A program made the translations under genes and the position numbers. The notes beneath the pieces are model-generated. The model was not told where the DNA came from. It did no database searches and worked only from the letters and a program-made list of their open reading frames with translations. Below, one piece after another: positions 16,972 through 24,756 of a stretch of 64,000 nucleotides of DNA; the stretch's first letter is position 1, and each line of letters starts with the position of its first letter. The DNA lies in contig JAKJDF010000007.1 in NCBI GenBank assembly GCA_022706085.1, positions 74,474-138,473 of the forward strand, read 5' to 3'. This DNA comes from Candidatus Latescibacterota bacterium. Lineage in GTDB: Bacteria; Latescibacterota; MWCZ01.

Positions 16972-18270
16972 TTACTCTGTGCCGGAAATGCCGCAGGCGC
17001 GGTTGAGCAAGTGTGCGATCTGTTCGGTCTGGCTTCTGCGGGAGAGATGCTCCACTCCCTCCATCGGTGCGCGCACAGGCAGCGAGTTCTGTTTCCAGAG
17101 ACCAAACAGCCGCGCCAGTTCGGCCCGGATCGCCGCAACGTCCTCCGCCGGAACAACCGGTTCCCGGCCCACGCTTTGAATCAGCCGGTCCACATCCCCA
17201 CCGGGCGGTGCGAGCGCAAGCATGGGGCGACCGGCGGCAAGGTACTCGAAGATTTTGGAGGTCAACAGGTTCGCTGGGCCGATGAACAGCGCCACCGTTG
17301 CCATCCGAAGGCGGCGCACGGCTTCGGCGTGCGACACAAACCCGGTGAACTCGGTAACCCCGGCAAGCCCGACACGTTCGATCTGCTCCCTGACGGCGGG
17401 ATGGACGGTGCCCACGAACACGAGCTTCGCGGCAGCCCGGAACTCGGGGTTCTCGCCCCTGAGAGAACACATCGCCTCAAAGAAAGGGCCCGGGGCGTGT
17501 AGAGGAATGATGTTGCCGCTGTAGACAAGCTCAAACCACTCCGTTGTGGGAGCCAGTTCGCCCGCGAAATCCTCCTCCTCGTATCCGTTGGGAATGATGT
17601 GTCCTCGCGCCGCCGCAGGTCCCAGCGACTCGCGCACCATTTCGTTGATCATCACAAGTTCAGAAGCAGACCGCACCACTGATTGCTCGAGCCGCAGGTC
17701 CAGCTGCTTCGCCAGCCCGCAGCGCGGCAACTCGGCGTTGTAGTAAATCTGCGTCCACGGGTCGCGAAAGTCGGCAATCCATGGTAGCCCGGTGTCCAGG
17801 GCCGCCCTGCGGCCGATCAGGTGCACCGTTTGCGGCGGGCTGGAGGTGATAATCGCGTCGATGCGTTCATGCCTCACGACGCGTTCTGCAGCCGACACGG
17901 CAGAGGGTATCCACCCGATGCGGGCGTCCGGCACGAACAGGTTCGCCCGAACCCAGCGCGAAACATGGACCGCAACCCCGCCCCCGCCCTGCCCGACGCC
18001 GCCGATGGGCAGCGCCTCGTCCGCCGGTTTTCCGTGAAGCCGGTTGTAGAGCGCAAACGGTTCAAATGCTTTCGTGCGGTACACCGGCACGGAAGCCGGA
18101 ACGCGGGCGAGGGATTCCTCGTCGCGGTTGAAGAATGTCCCGCCTTTCACGGTCAGGACAACCGGTTCCCACCCGAACGACGGCAGGTGCCGCACGAGCC
18201 CCATGATGCGCTGAACCCCGGGGCCGCCGGCGGGCGGAAAATAGTAGCTGATGATGAGCACGCGCGGCAT
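16972..18270 (-). CDS. Glycosyltransferase family 4 (GT-B fold)
   Basis: 432 residues. The N-terminal YYFPPAGGPGVQR is the glycine-rich start of family 4 enzymes, and the C-terminal half contains ELVYSGNI, FVGTVHP and SKIFEYLAAGRPMLAL, the E-x7-E-like sugar-nucleotide binding region. It probably transfers a sugar to a lipid or glycan acceptor on the cytoplasmic side of the membrane, as in cell-surface polysaccharide synthesis. No strong ribosome site precedes the ATG. The gene is alone, with a complex palindrome 27 bases upstream. The donor and acceptor are unknown. Confidence 0.8.
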   Translation of the reverse strand: MPRVLIISYYFPPAGGPGVQRIMGLVRHLPSFGWEPVVLTVKGGTFFNRDEESLARVPASVPVYRTKAFEPFALYNRLHGKPADEALPIGGVGQGGGGVAVHVSRWVRANLFVPDARIGWIPSAVSAAERVVRHERIDAIITSSPPQTVHLIGRRAALDTGLPWIADFRDPWTQIYYNAELPRCGLAKQLDLRLEQSVVRSASELVMINEMVRESLGPAAARGHIIPNGYEEEDFAGELAPTTEWFELVYSGNIIPLHAPGPFFEAMCSLRGENPEFRAAAKLVFVGTVHPAVREQIERVGLAGVTEFTGFVSHAEAVRRLRMATVALFIGPANLLTSKIFEYLAAGRPMLALAPPGGDVDRLIQSVGREPVVPAEDVAAIRAELARLFGLWKQNSLPVRAPMEGVEHLSRRSQTEQIAHLLNRACGISGTE

Positions 18271-18296
18271 AGGCAGTTTCCGCGATCAGTATTGAA

Positions 18297-18348
18297 CGGT
18301 CATCTCGATACGACGGCCGCCCCCAAGGCGGCCGTCACTCGATGACCG
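18297..18348. repeat. Composite palindrome, family C
   Basis: Outer arms CGGTCATC (18297-18304) and GATGACCG (18341-18348) enclose a perfect 10-base stem, GACGGCCGCC with GGCGGCCGTC, around a five-base loop. The outer arms resemble the CGGTCATT ends of the repeats at 30322-30372 and 31870-31913. It sits just upstream of the glycosyltransferase start. Confidence 0.65.
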
Positions 18349-18440
18349 TCCGCGCCGAATTCCGGACGATACTTCTTCACAGAATGTACCACCAGTGGGT
18401 GGCATTTGCGGGCGGGCGACGGACGCCCGTGCGGAGGGGA

Positions 18441-18463
18441 GAGATTCTTCACTTCGTTCAGAA
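18441..18463. repeat. Short repeat, family D
   Basis: GAGATTCTTCACTTCGTTCAG is nearly repeated at 44991-45017. An inverted partial copy (GTCATTCTGAGG) follows at about 18500. The 442-base gap 18271-18712 shows no credible gene, only palindromic repeats of families A, C and D. Confidence 0.6.
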
Positions 18464-18644
18464 GGGCGGTTGCTTCCGGGTAGAGGAGTGCGACAGCTGT
18501 CATTCTGAGGGAAATCCGCGGCGTTTTCCGGCAACAGAGTGCCCCGGCGTGCACTCCGGTGCGGAACCCGGAATGCGTTATTCCGCGCACGCACGCCTGC
18601 GCAATCCGAAGTTCGTCCCGCCGGGTCCGCCTCCGGACAGCGGA

Positions 18645-18693
18645 CTGGATTCCCGCCTGCGCGTCGTGCTCTGGCAAGCACGCGGGAATGACT
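18645..18693. repeat. Palindromic repeat, family A (long loop)
   Basis: CTGGATTCCCGCCTGCGC at the left and GCACGCGGGAATGAC at the right form the family A stem with an enlarged loop. It is 20 bases past the TlpA-like gene stop. The copy at 44921-44970 has the same enlarged design. Confidence 0.7.
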
Positions 18694-18712
18694 TCGCGTT
18701 GTGTCTCGGCCT

Positions 18713-19957
18713 TCACCAGACAGGTTTGCCGGTCACCGCCTCAAGCTGCCAGCCAAGCTCCTCCATAAAGTCCCCTGCGTCGCTGTTTCCGAGGCGCTTG
18801 AACCGGATCGTGCCGGTGGAATCCACCACGGCACATGTGGGGAGGCCCTCCAGCAGATAGGACTTGTACAGGCTCTCGTCCCCCGGCACCACGGGGAAAT
18901 CATACCGTTTCCGTGCGAGGAAGGGCGGCACCACTTCAAAGTGCTGGTCGAAGCTGACGGTAAGCAGCTCGATGTCCTTGTGCGACTTGAGCCGTGTGTG
19001 CGCTTCCTGTATTGCAGGCAGTTGCCGCTTGCAGGGCCCGCACCAGGTCGCCCAGAAGTAAAGCACCAGGGTTTTGCCCCGGAAGTCGCTGAGCCGGTAC
19101 TGCCGGCCCGCCAGCGTGGTGAGATCGAATGGCGCGGCGGGCCGGGAAATGCGTTGCGCAAGCAGGTCCGCCTTGCGTTTCGCCCGGGCATGCGTCACAA
19201 GGGTATCGAGCACCGTGGCGGGGTCAACCGCAGGTCCGTGGACGGCGGGGTACAGGCGGGCAAACCCCGCGAGCGCGGTCGTATCGGCATGGCTTAAGCG
19301 GAGCGCCTGCATATACGACGCAAGGGCGGAGTCGAGTTGCCCCGTTCTTTCGTGGATTTCCGCCATGCGCAGCAAAATTACCGGCGAATCGGGTACACTG
19401 TCCGCGGCTGCCCTCAGCGCCGCCAGCGCGGGACGCGATTGCCCGCTCAAGGCGTACAGCCGGCCGAGGATGTGGTGGCATTCACCCACCATCATCCGGC
19501 GCTGTTGAGCCCACTGAATCTCGCTCATATCCCTGGGGCGTTTGACCTCACGCACTTCCGCGAGAGCCCGGTGGGCGTACCGAAGCCCTTCAGGGGCGTT
19601 GATCGCGAGATCGGCGTACACCGACGACGCGAAGTTGAATGCCGCGCCCGAGGTGTCGGTGCTCAGGAAATCGTTGATGGCGCGAACCGCCGTCGCGGAG
19701 TCGCTCCTGAGTTCCACGTGCGCCCGGAGCTTCTGGTAAACGGCAACACGGCGGATCGTTGCGTCGTCCGGGTGAGCCGCCATGATGCTGTCGAGAAGGC
19801 GGATGCGCTCCCCCGGGTTCTCGTCCGTCTGCTCCAGAATGCGTGTCAGAGCCTGCTGGGTTCCCGTTGCCCGTTTGTAGGACCACTGCCGCCAGACGAG
19901 CGTTCCGGCCGCAATTCCCAGCATGGCAAGCAGTGCGTACATCGTGTTCCGGCTCAT
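18713..19957 (-). CDS. Membrane-anchored TPR and TlpA-like thioredoxin protein
   Basis: 414 residues. An N-terminal hydrophobic stretch (MYALLAMLGIAAGTLVW) anchors the protein, helical repeats consistent with TPR units occupy residues 30-250, and the C-terminal domain carries FWATWCGPCKRQLPAI, the WCxxC motif of the TlpA/ResA family. It is probably a periplasmic thiol-disulfide reductase or a sensor coupled to peptide-like repeats. GGAG precedes the ATG by five bases. The start is two bases after the stop of the ADP-ribosylglycohydrolase gene, so the two are co-transcribed; the partner reaction is unclear. Confidence 0.8.
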   Translation of the reverse strand: MSRNTMYALLAMLGIAAGTLVWRQWSYKRATGTQQALTRILEQTDENPGERIRLLDSIMAAHPDDATIRRVAVYQKLRAHVELRSDSATAVRAINDFLSTDTSGAAFNFASSVYADLAINAPEGLRYAHRALAEVREVKRPRDMSEIQWAQQRRMMVGECHHILGRLYALSGQSRPALAALRAAADSVPDSPVILLRMAEIHERTGQLDSALASYMQALRLSHADTTALAGFARLYPAVHGPAVDPATVLDTLVTHARAKRKADLLAQRISRPAAPFDLTTLAGRQYRLSDFRGKTLVLYFWATWCGPCKRQLPAIQEAHTRLKSHKDIELLTVSFDQHFEVVPPFLARKRYDFPVVPGDESLYKSYLLEGLPTCAVVDSTGTIRFKRLGNSDAGDFMEELGWQLEAVTGKPVW

Positions 19958-19959
19958 GA

Positions 19960-21306
19960 TTACTCCAGGCGTGCAGCAAGCTGTTTGTGTTGAACAAGTG
20001 TGCGCTGCGCCAGATCGGTGAAGCGGTGCGGTGTCCCCTGGGCGATGCCGGAGAGCGCGCTGTGAAGCGTGTCGTTCAGACATCCGACCCACTCGTACGG
20101 CAGGACGTTGGCGCCATACATCGCGCCAAACACGGATCCGGCGGAGGCACCGTTGCAGTCGGTATCCCATCCGCCCGTAACGGCGCTGCTGATTGTCGCG
20201 GCGAGGGAATTGTGACCGTACATCAGCCCGGCAACCACCAGCGCGGCGTTGTTGACGGTGTGCACCGGGTGGTAGTGGCCGAACTCCGCCTGTATCCGAT
20301 CCAGCGTCGTTTCGAGGTCGCCATCTTCTCTGCACCAGGAAACGGTGTTGCGCAGCGCCCGGGCAAGTCGGCATTCGGCGGGGATTTCGCTCAACCCGAT
20401 GCGGATTGCCTGTTCGGCGTCATCCACGGTGAACGCCGCGGCGATGGTGGCGGCCATCCACATTTCGCCGTATACGCCGTTGCGCGTGTGGCTGAGGACT
20501 GCGTCGCGCCATGCGAATTCGGCGGCAAGCTCTGGCAATCCCGCGGCAGCATAGCCCCAGAAATCCGCACGAATCTGCGCGCCGATCCATTCGCGGTACG
20601 GGTTGCGCACGGTGGCCGTAGCGGGCGGCTGGATGCCGAGAACCAGATTTCGGTACGCCACGGTTTCCGCGGTGTACACGCGGTGGTAGGGCAGGGTGTT
20701 GAGCCATTCCTCCGCGACATCACGCGTGGTGAAACCAGGACCGTGCGCCTCCATGATGACCAGGCCCAGCAGGGTGTAGTCCATGTCGTCGTCGCGGGCC
20801 ATGTACTGGATATTGCCGCGCAGGCAATCGAGCTGCCAGCCGTGGTAGCGCTTGCCGGACCACTCCTGCCCCACCGGTGGGAAGAAGCGCCGCAGGGGAT
20901 ACTCGCCTGCACACTCCAGGAGCGCCCGGATTTCCTGCCGTGTCCACCCCTCCACCGGTTTGCCGAGCGTACACCCGGCCGCCCGTGCCAGCCACGCACC
21001 GAGCAGGCGGTCGAGGAGTGTCTCCTCCGAATAGGCAAGATCCATCCGGCGCGGACCATCCGGGCGAAGACGCCGAATCGCTTCCAGATCGGTCGGTTCG
21101 CGCTCGGCGAGTGCAGGGTCGGGCTCCACCGCCTCAAGGCGCCGGTAGAGCGCCTCAAGATCATCGTGGAGCACACCGTCGGGCAGTGCGGCAACGTCCC
21201 GCTCAATCCGGTCCAGCGCGTCTCCGGCAGCGCCCTGTTCGCGCAGCGTTCTGATTTCCTCGCGCAGCATGTCGGCGCTGAGTGGTATCTGGCATTCCCC
21301 TGACAT
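19960..21306 (-). CDS. ADP-ribosylglycohydrolase family protein (DraG-like)
   Basis: 448 residues. LLGAWLARAAGCTLGKPVEGW is the conserved first helix, RDDDMDYTLLGL supplies the di-metal binding aspartates, and GWDTDCNGASAGSVFGAMYG is the C-terminal metal motif of DraG-type hydrolases. The family removes ADP-ribose from proteins or acts on related ribosides; members in sugar loci often have unknown substrates. It has an extra N-terminal helical region of about 90 residues. The ATG at 21306 is preferred because GGGAAGGG lies six bases before it. It is followed by the TlpA-like gene and preceded by the dehydrogenase gene 15 bases away, forming one operon. Confidence 0.85.
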   Translation of the reverse strand: MSGECQIPLSADMLREEIRTLREQGAAGDALDRIERDVAALPDGVLHDDLEALYRRLEAVEPDPALAEREPTDLEAIRRLRPDGPRRMDLAYSEETLLDRLLGAWLARAAGCTLGKPVEGWTRQEIRALLECAGEYPLRRFFPPVGQEWSGKRYHGWQLDCLRGNIQYMARDDDMDYTLLGLVIMEAHGPGFTTRDVAEEWLNTLPYHRVYTAETVAYRNLVLGIQPPATATVRNPYREWIGAQIRADFWGYAAAGLPELAAEFAWRDAVLSHTRNGVYGEMWMAATIAAAFTVDDAEQAIRIGLSEIPAECRLARALRNTVSWCREDGDLETTLDRIQAEFGHYHPVHTVNNAALVVAGLMYGHNSLAATISSAVTGGWDTDCNGASAGSVFGAMYGANVLPYEWVGCLNDTLHSALSGIAQGTPHRFTDLAQRTLVQHKQLAARLE

Positions 21307-21321
21307 CCTCATCCCTTCCCG

Positions 21322-22293
21322 TTACGGTATTACGCACATCTTCGCCGCTTCGCTCGTTTTGAGTTTCGCGATTCCGTCGAGATAGTTGTCGAAACCGACC
21401 GTCACGCCGATGATCGGTTTCACCTTCACGCCACCGCACGCCATCAATGCCAGCCCAAGTTCCGCAGACTCGCGGGAGTGGCCCGGATAGCCAAACAGGT
21501 GCACGTTGCGGCTCCAGTGATCCATCGTGAAGCGGATTTCCCCGTGTACCACGCCAAACAGGTGTATCGAACCGGAGGTCACTCGCATGAGGTTCTGCGC
21601 CGATGCCGCCGCCCCGGCGCACTCGAACGCGATCTCGTACGTGTGCGGAGACAACGCCTTCGCCTCGTCAGAAGCCGGATCGAACGCGGCGTGTGCTCCC
21701 AGCGAAAGGGCGAGTTTCCTCCGGCTTTCGGTCGGGTCAAACACGTCAACCGTTCGTGCGCCGAGCGAACGCGCCACCTGGAGCGCGAGTAACCCCGCAG
21801 CGCCGACGCCGCCCACCGCCACCCTCTTCCCGGAAAGATCCCCTGCCTGCCGGATGGAGGCAGCCACGCACATCGCCATCTCGAGGATCGCCGCTTCCTC
21901 GAAGGGCATGGATTCCGGAACGGCAAGAAGGTCCTCAGCCGGAATTGCCGCATATTCGGCGTAATACCCGAGTCTGCCCTCCTGCTGGGAATGGCGCGAA
22001 CTCCACGCCGCCACATGGTCGCCGGCGGCAAAGTTCTCCACCCCTTCGCCGACGGCAACCACTTCCCCCGCCACCTCATGCCCGGGCCAGCCGGGTGATA
22101 TCGGGTACTTCGGGAACCCCGGACGCTCGAAAATGTCCCATCCGCCAAGCATGCTGAGGTCCCAGTGCGAGCAGACGGTGGCCGCCCTTATCCTGACCAG
22201 CACTTCGCCGGCGCCGATCCGCGGAATATCCACCGTAACAACACGGGCGTCGTTCGGCGCGACTATCTGCAACGCGCGCATGGTGTTCGGCAT
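21322..22293 (-). CDS. Zinc-type MDR dehydrogenase
   Basis: 323 residues of the medium-chain dehydrogenase family. GHEVAGEVVAVGEGV is the conserved motif and TVCSHWD supplies the catalytic zinc Cys; VGGVGAAGLLALQVA is the Rossmann nucleotide site. The four-Cys structural zinc lobe is missing, as in many sugar-alcohol and small-polyol enzymes. It probably oxidises a sugar or polyol. GGAGG lies five bases before the ATG. It starts 13 bases after the next MDR gene ends, so the pair is co-transcribed. The substrate is not identifiable from sequence. Confidence 0.85.
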   Translation of the reverse strand: MPNTMRALQIVAPNDARVVTVDIPRIGAGEVLVRIRAATVCSHWDLSMLGGWDIFERPGFPKYPISPGWPGHEVAGEVVAVGEGVENFAAGDHVAAWSSRHSQQEGRLGYYAEYAAIPAEDLLAVPESMPFEEAAILEMAMCVAASIRQAGDLSGKRVAVGGVGAAGLLALQVARSLGARTVDVFDPTESRRKLALSLGAHAAFDPASDEAKALSPHTYEIAFECAGAAASAQNLMRVTSGSIHLFGVVHGEIRFTMDHWSRNVHLFGYPGHSRESAELGLALMACGGVKVKPIIGVTVGFDNYLDGIAKLKTSEAAKMCVIP

Positions 22294-22306
22294 CCCTTCC
22301 TCCTCC

Positions 22307-23305
22307 TCACTGCCACTTCAGGCAGATTCCCAGAAACTCCGATGGTTTGCGCAGAACGAGATCGTACGCCTCGGAAGCCTCTTCCACCGGCATGATGTGC
22401 GTCATCAGTTCGCGGACGTGCATTGCGTCCTTTGCCACCAGATCAAGCGTCGCAATGAGCCGGTCCCGCGTCCACCCGGCGGGTGCGTGAGTGGTGATCT
22501 CCCGGCCGTGAAGGAGCTGGATATCCAGCAGATTCTCGCCCTCGCGGTAGTAGCCGTTCAGCACGAGGTGGCTTTCGTGGTGCGCCAGCGGGATGATCTG
22601 CTCCAGGCTGGCGCGCGTGCCCACGGAATCCGCCACGATATCGAACCCGGCCGGCGCTTCGCGTTTTGCCACCTCCTCAAGGGGCGTCTCTCGGACGTTG
22701 ACCGTTACATCGGCCGACCACTTCGCCGCGATCGCGAGCCTGTCCGCCCTTCGCCCCGCCAGCACCACCCGGGCGCCGCGATGCCGTAGCGCCTGCGCAA
22801 GCCACTGGCCGACCAGCCCGTCTCCGATGACCAGCGCCGGCGTTCCCGGCTTCACGGGGGGACGAAATCCGCCGTTGTAGCCGACCTGCGTGAGCACCAG
22901 AGCGGAGGCTTTCACCGGGTCGAGCCCCTCCGGCAGCGGGATGACCTCACGCTGAGGCAGTATGGAGTGCTCAATGTGGCCGCCCCATCCGGGAAGAACC
23001 TCGTCGTCCGCCATGCGGGAGGTCGTCGCAAACACACGCTGGCCTACGTGCAGGCCGGTTACCTCCGCGCCAAGCGCTTCGATCACACCTGCCTTCTGGT
23101 ACCCGGGAACCATGGGGTGCGGCATGGGTTTCGCTCCGGGGGCGTGGAACTGGCCGGTGATCACCCATCGCTCCGTTCCGGTGCTGATGGAGGAATACTC
23201 CGCGCGAACTACGACCTCCCCCGGCGCGGGGTCGGGGACGGTAACCTGGCGCAGGACGACCTTCTCCTGCGACAGTGCGACGACGGCGCGTGTTTTGAAT
23301 GGCAT
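22307..23305 (-). CDS. MDR oxidoreductase without catalytic zinc ligands
   Basis: 332 residues. The nucleotide site ALVIGDGLVGQWLAQAL is present, but the usual GHE motif is replaced by PGYQKAG and the catalytic Cys region reads SSISTGTER. The protein therefore lacks the normal zinc site, like BchC-type dehydrogenases and quinone oxidoreductases. It probably reduces or oxidises a carbonyl using NAD(P) without metal. AAGGA precedes the ATG. It pairs with the zinc-type enzyme immediately downstream, so the two may act in sequence on one sugar. Confidence 0.8.
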   Translation of the reverse strand: MPFKTRAVVALSQEKVVLRQVTVPDPAPGEVVVRAEYSSISTGTERWVITGQFHAPGAKPMPHPMVPGYQKAGVIEALGAEVTGLHVGQRVFATTSRMADDEVLPGWGGHIEHSILPQREVIPLPEGLDPVKASALVLTQVGYNGGFRPPVKPGTPALVIGDGLVGQWLAQALRHRGARVVLAGRRADRLAIAAKWSADVTVNVRETPLEEVAKREAPAGFDIVADSVGTRASLEQIIPLAHHESHLVLNGYYREGENLLDIQLLHGREITTHAPAGWTRDRLIATLDLVAKDAMHVRELMTHIMPVEEASEAYDLVLRKPSEFLGICLKWQ

Positions 23306-23483
23306 GGTGGTTGTCCTTGTTAATATTTCCGGGGAAACAACAGCCCTACGAAAGATACCCCTGCATGCTCATCGGGGGCAGGGATGCTGCGCGGGCTTCC
23401 TCGCGGCACATTGCGCGGGGCTTCGGAGGTTGCCCGGCACCGCAGAAACTCCAGGTGGAGCGGCTCCCTTCGCCTCACCCGGT

Positions 23484-24482
23484 TCACCTCAACCGCCACA
23501 TCTTCTCGGGCCGGGTACCGTCCCACTCCAGCGTGGACAGGCCGATGAACTCGCGCGCGGGGCTCCACCCGTCGCGGGCGTTGTAGAAGAGCCAGAGCTT
23601 GCCTTCAAAATACCTCAGATCAAGCTGGTAGATGTGCGACCTGTTCCAGCCTCTGCCCGATGGCACGACAATCGGGTTGAACGGTGCATCCTCCCACGTG
23701 ATGCCGTCCATGGACATCAGCAGGTTGATGGCCGAGTGCGTCTGGTTTTGCGCGTCGATATAGATGCCGTTCTCCAGCGCGAGGAAGGCATCACCGAACC
23801 AAAACACCTTGATGGCGCCGGCACCGTGGTTGCGGTACCAGATCTCGGGAGCGGGGCCGAGAACGGGTGTGTCGCGCTTTGCGTACGGCCCCAGCGCGGT
23901 GTCTGCTTCGGCAAACCCGATGTACTTCGGCTCCTCGAAGCCCATGTCGTGCATCATCACCGTTCCGCCGCAGTAGTAAAGGCGGAACCTGCCGTCCGGC
24001 AGCATCACGAGATTGGGGTTGCGTACCTGAATCCGCTCGCCTTCCCGCTCCCAGTCCAGCACCGGCGCGACGACCTCCACCGGCTCCGACCAGTGCACGA
24101 GGTCGGTGGAGGTGCGGGCGGCGATCACCGATTGGCGCCGCCAGTCCAGCTTCCATTTCCCCGGCGCCGATGGGTCGGGCCAGCCGTGCAGGGAATAGAG
24201 CGCGATCCATTTCTCGCCGTCACAGGTGACACAGGGCGGCCCCGCCGTCCACATGTTGTCGTAGACGAGGTCCCAGTGCACGCCATCGTTCGAGTCAAGG
24301 CGGTAGAAATGCGCGTGGCCGATGATGAACATGTGCCACCGGTCGTCGAACTCGCCCGGCAGGATGACCTGCGGGTCGCCGAGAACGCCGTATTCGTCCG
24401 GTTGTTTCACGCTTTCCGGTGTGATGAGCGGGTTTTCCGCGTGTTCGGTCCATTTCTCTCGTTGCCAGTCAGGGAAGTGCAT
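23484..24482 (-). CDS. Five-bladed propeller glycosidase, GH43/GH32-like
   Basis: 332 residues. Strand-rich text with the Asp in GVLGDPQVI near residue 35 and WHMFIIGHAHF, VRNPNLVMLPDGRFRLYYCGG, GIGF-like YIGFAEAD and LLMSMDGITWE resembles the five-bladed arabinanase and levanase propellers. The likely job is release of arabinose, xylose or fructose-type sugars, but similar folds include phosphorylases. No signal peptide is visible. The ATG follows GGAGG by seven bases. It is 178 bases from the dehydrogenase gene and in the same orientation. Confidence 0.7.
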   Translation of the reverse strand: MHFPDWQREKWTEHAENPLITPESVKQPDEYGVLGDPQVILPGEFDDRWHMFIIGHAHFYRLDSNDGVHWDLVYDNMWTAGPPCVTCDGEKWIALYSLHGWPDPSAPGKWKLDWRRQSVIAARTSTDLVHWSEPVEVVAPVLDWEREGERIQVRNPNLVMLPDGRFRLYYCGGTVMMHDMGFEEPKYIGFAEADTALGPYAKRDTPVLGPAPEIWYRNHGAGAIKVFWFGDAFLALENGIYIDAQNQTHSAINLLMSMDGITWEDAPFNPIVVPSGRGWNRSHIYQLDLRYFEGKLWLFYNARDGWSPAREFIGLSTLEWDGTRPEKMWRLR

Positions 24483-24529
24483 GTCCTGACCTCCAATGGT
24501 GCGTTTGTTCGAGCATCGTTGGTGGTGAT

Positions 24530-24555
24530 GGATTCCCGCCTGCGCGGGAATGACG
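24530..24555. repeat. Palindromic repeat, family A
   Basis: GGATTCCCGCCTGCGCGGGA with ATGACG following is a short stem-loop with stem TCCCGC and GCGGGA. Similar copies lie at 24647, 30204, 31984 and 33724. It is in the gap between the propeller and GH36 genes. Confidence 0.7.
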
Positions 24556-24646
24556 GGTTATCGGGGCGACGTCTGCCACAAAGAACAACCGATCCGAGGC
24601 CAACTGATGAATTTGCCCAACCGGGTTTTCACGGACCAAAACGTGC

Positions 24647-24674
24647 CGTCATTCCAGCGCAGGCGGGAATCCAG
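24647..24674. repeat. Palindromic repeat, family A (opposite orientation)
   Basis: CGTCATTCCAGCGCAGGCGG followed by GAATCCAG is the reverse orientation of the copy at 24530, with one arm altered. Together the two flank about 90 bases without a gene. Confidence 0.6.
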
Positions 24675-24756
24675 ATGCGCGTGACAGATCCTGAACTTCG
24701 CACCCCGGCGCGCCGGGCAAGACAGAGCGGCGGCCAGCCGCCGCACTCCAAGGAAT

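Noticed and set aside
16824-17156. Long N-terminal extension of the polyphosphate phosphotransferase
   Set aside because: It overlaps the glycosyltransferase gene and the domain begins at 16823 with a strong ribosome site.
18271-18712. Several ORFs of 100-170 codons in the gap
   Set aside because: All are low-complexity readings through repeats without motifs or ribosome sites.
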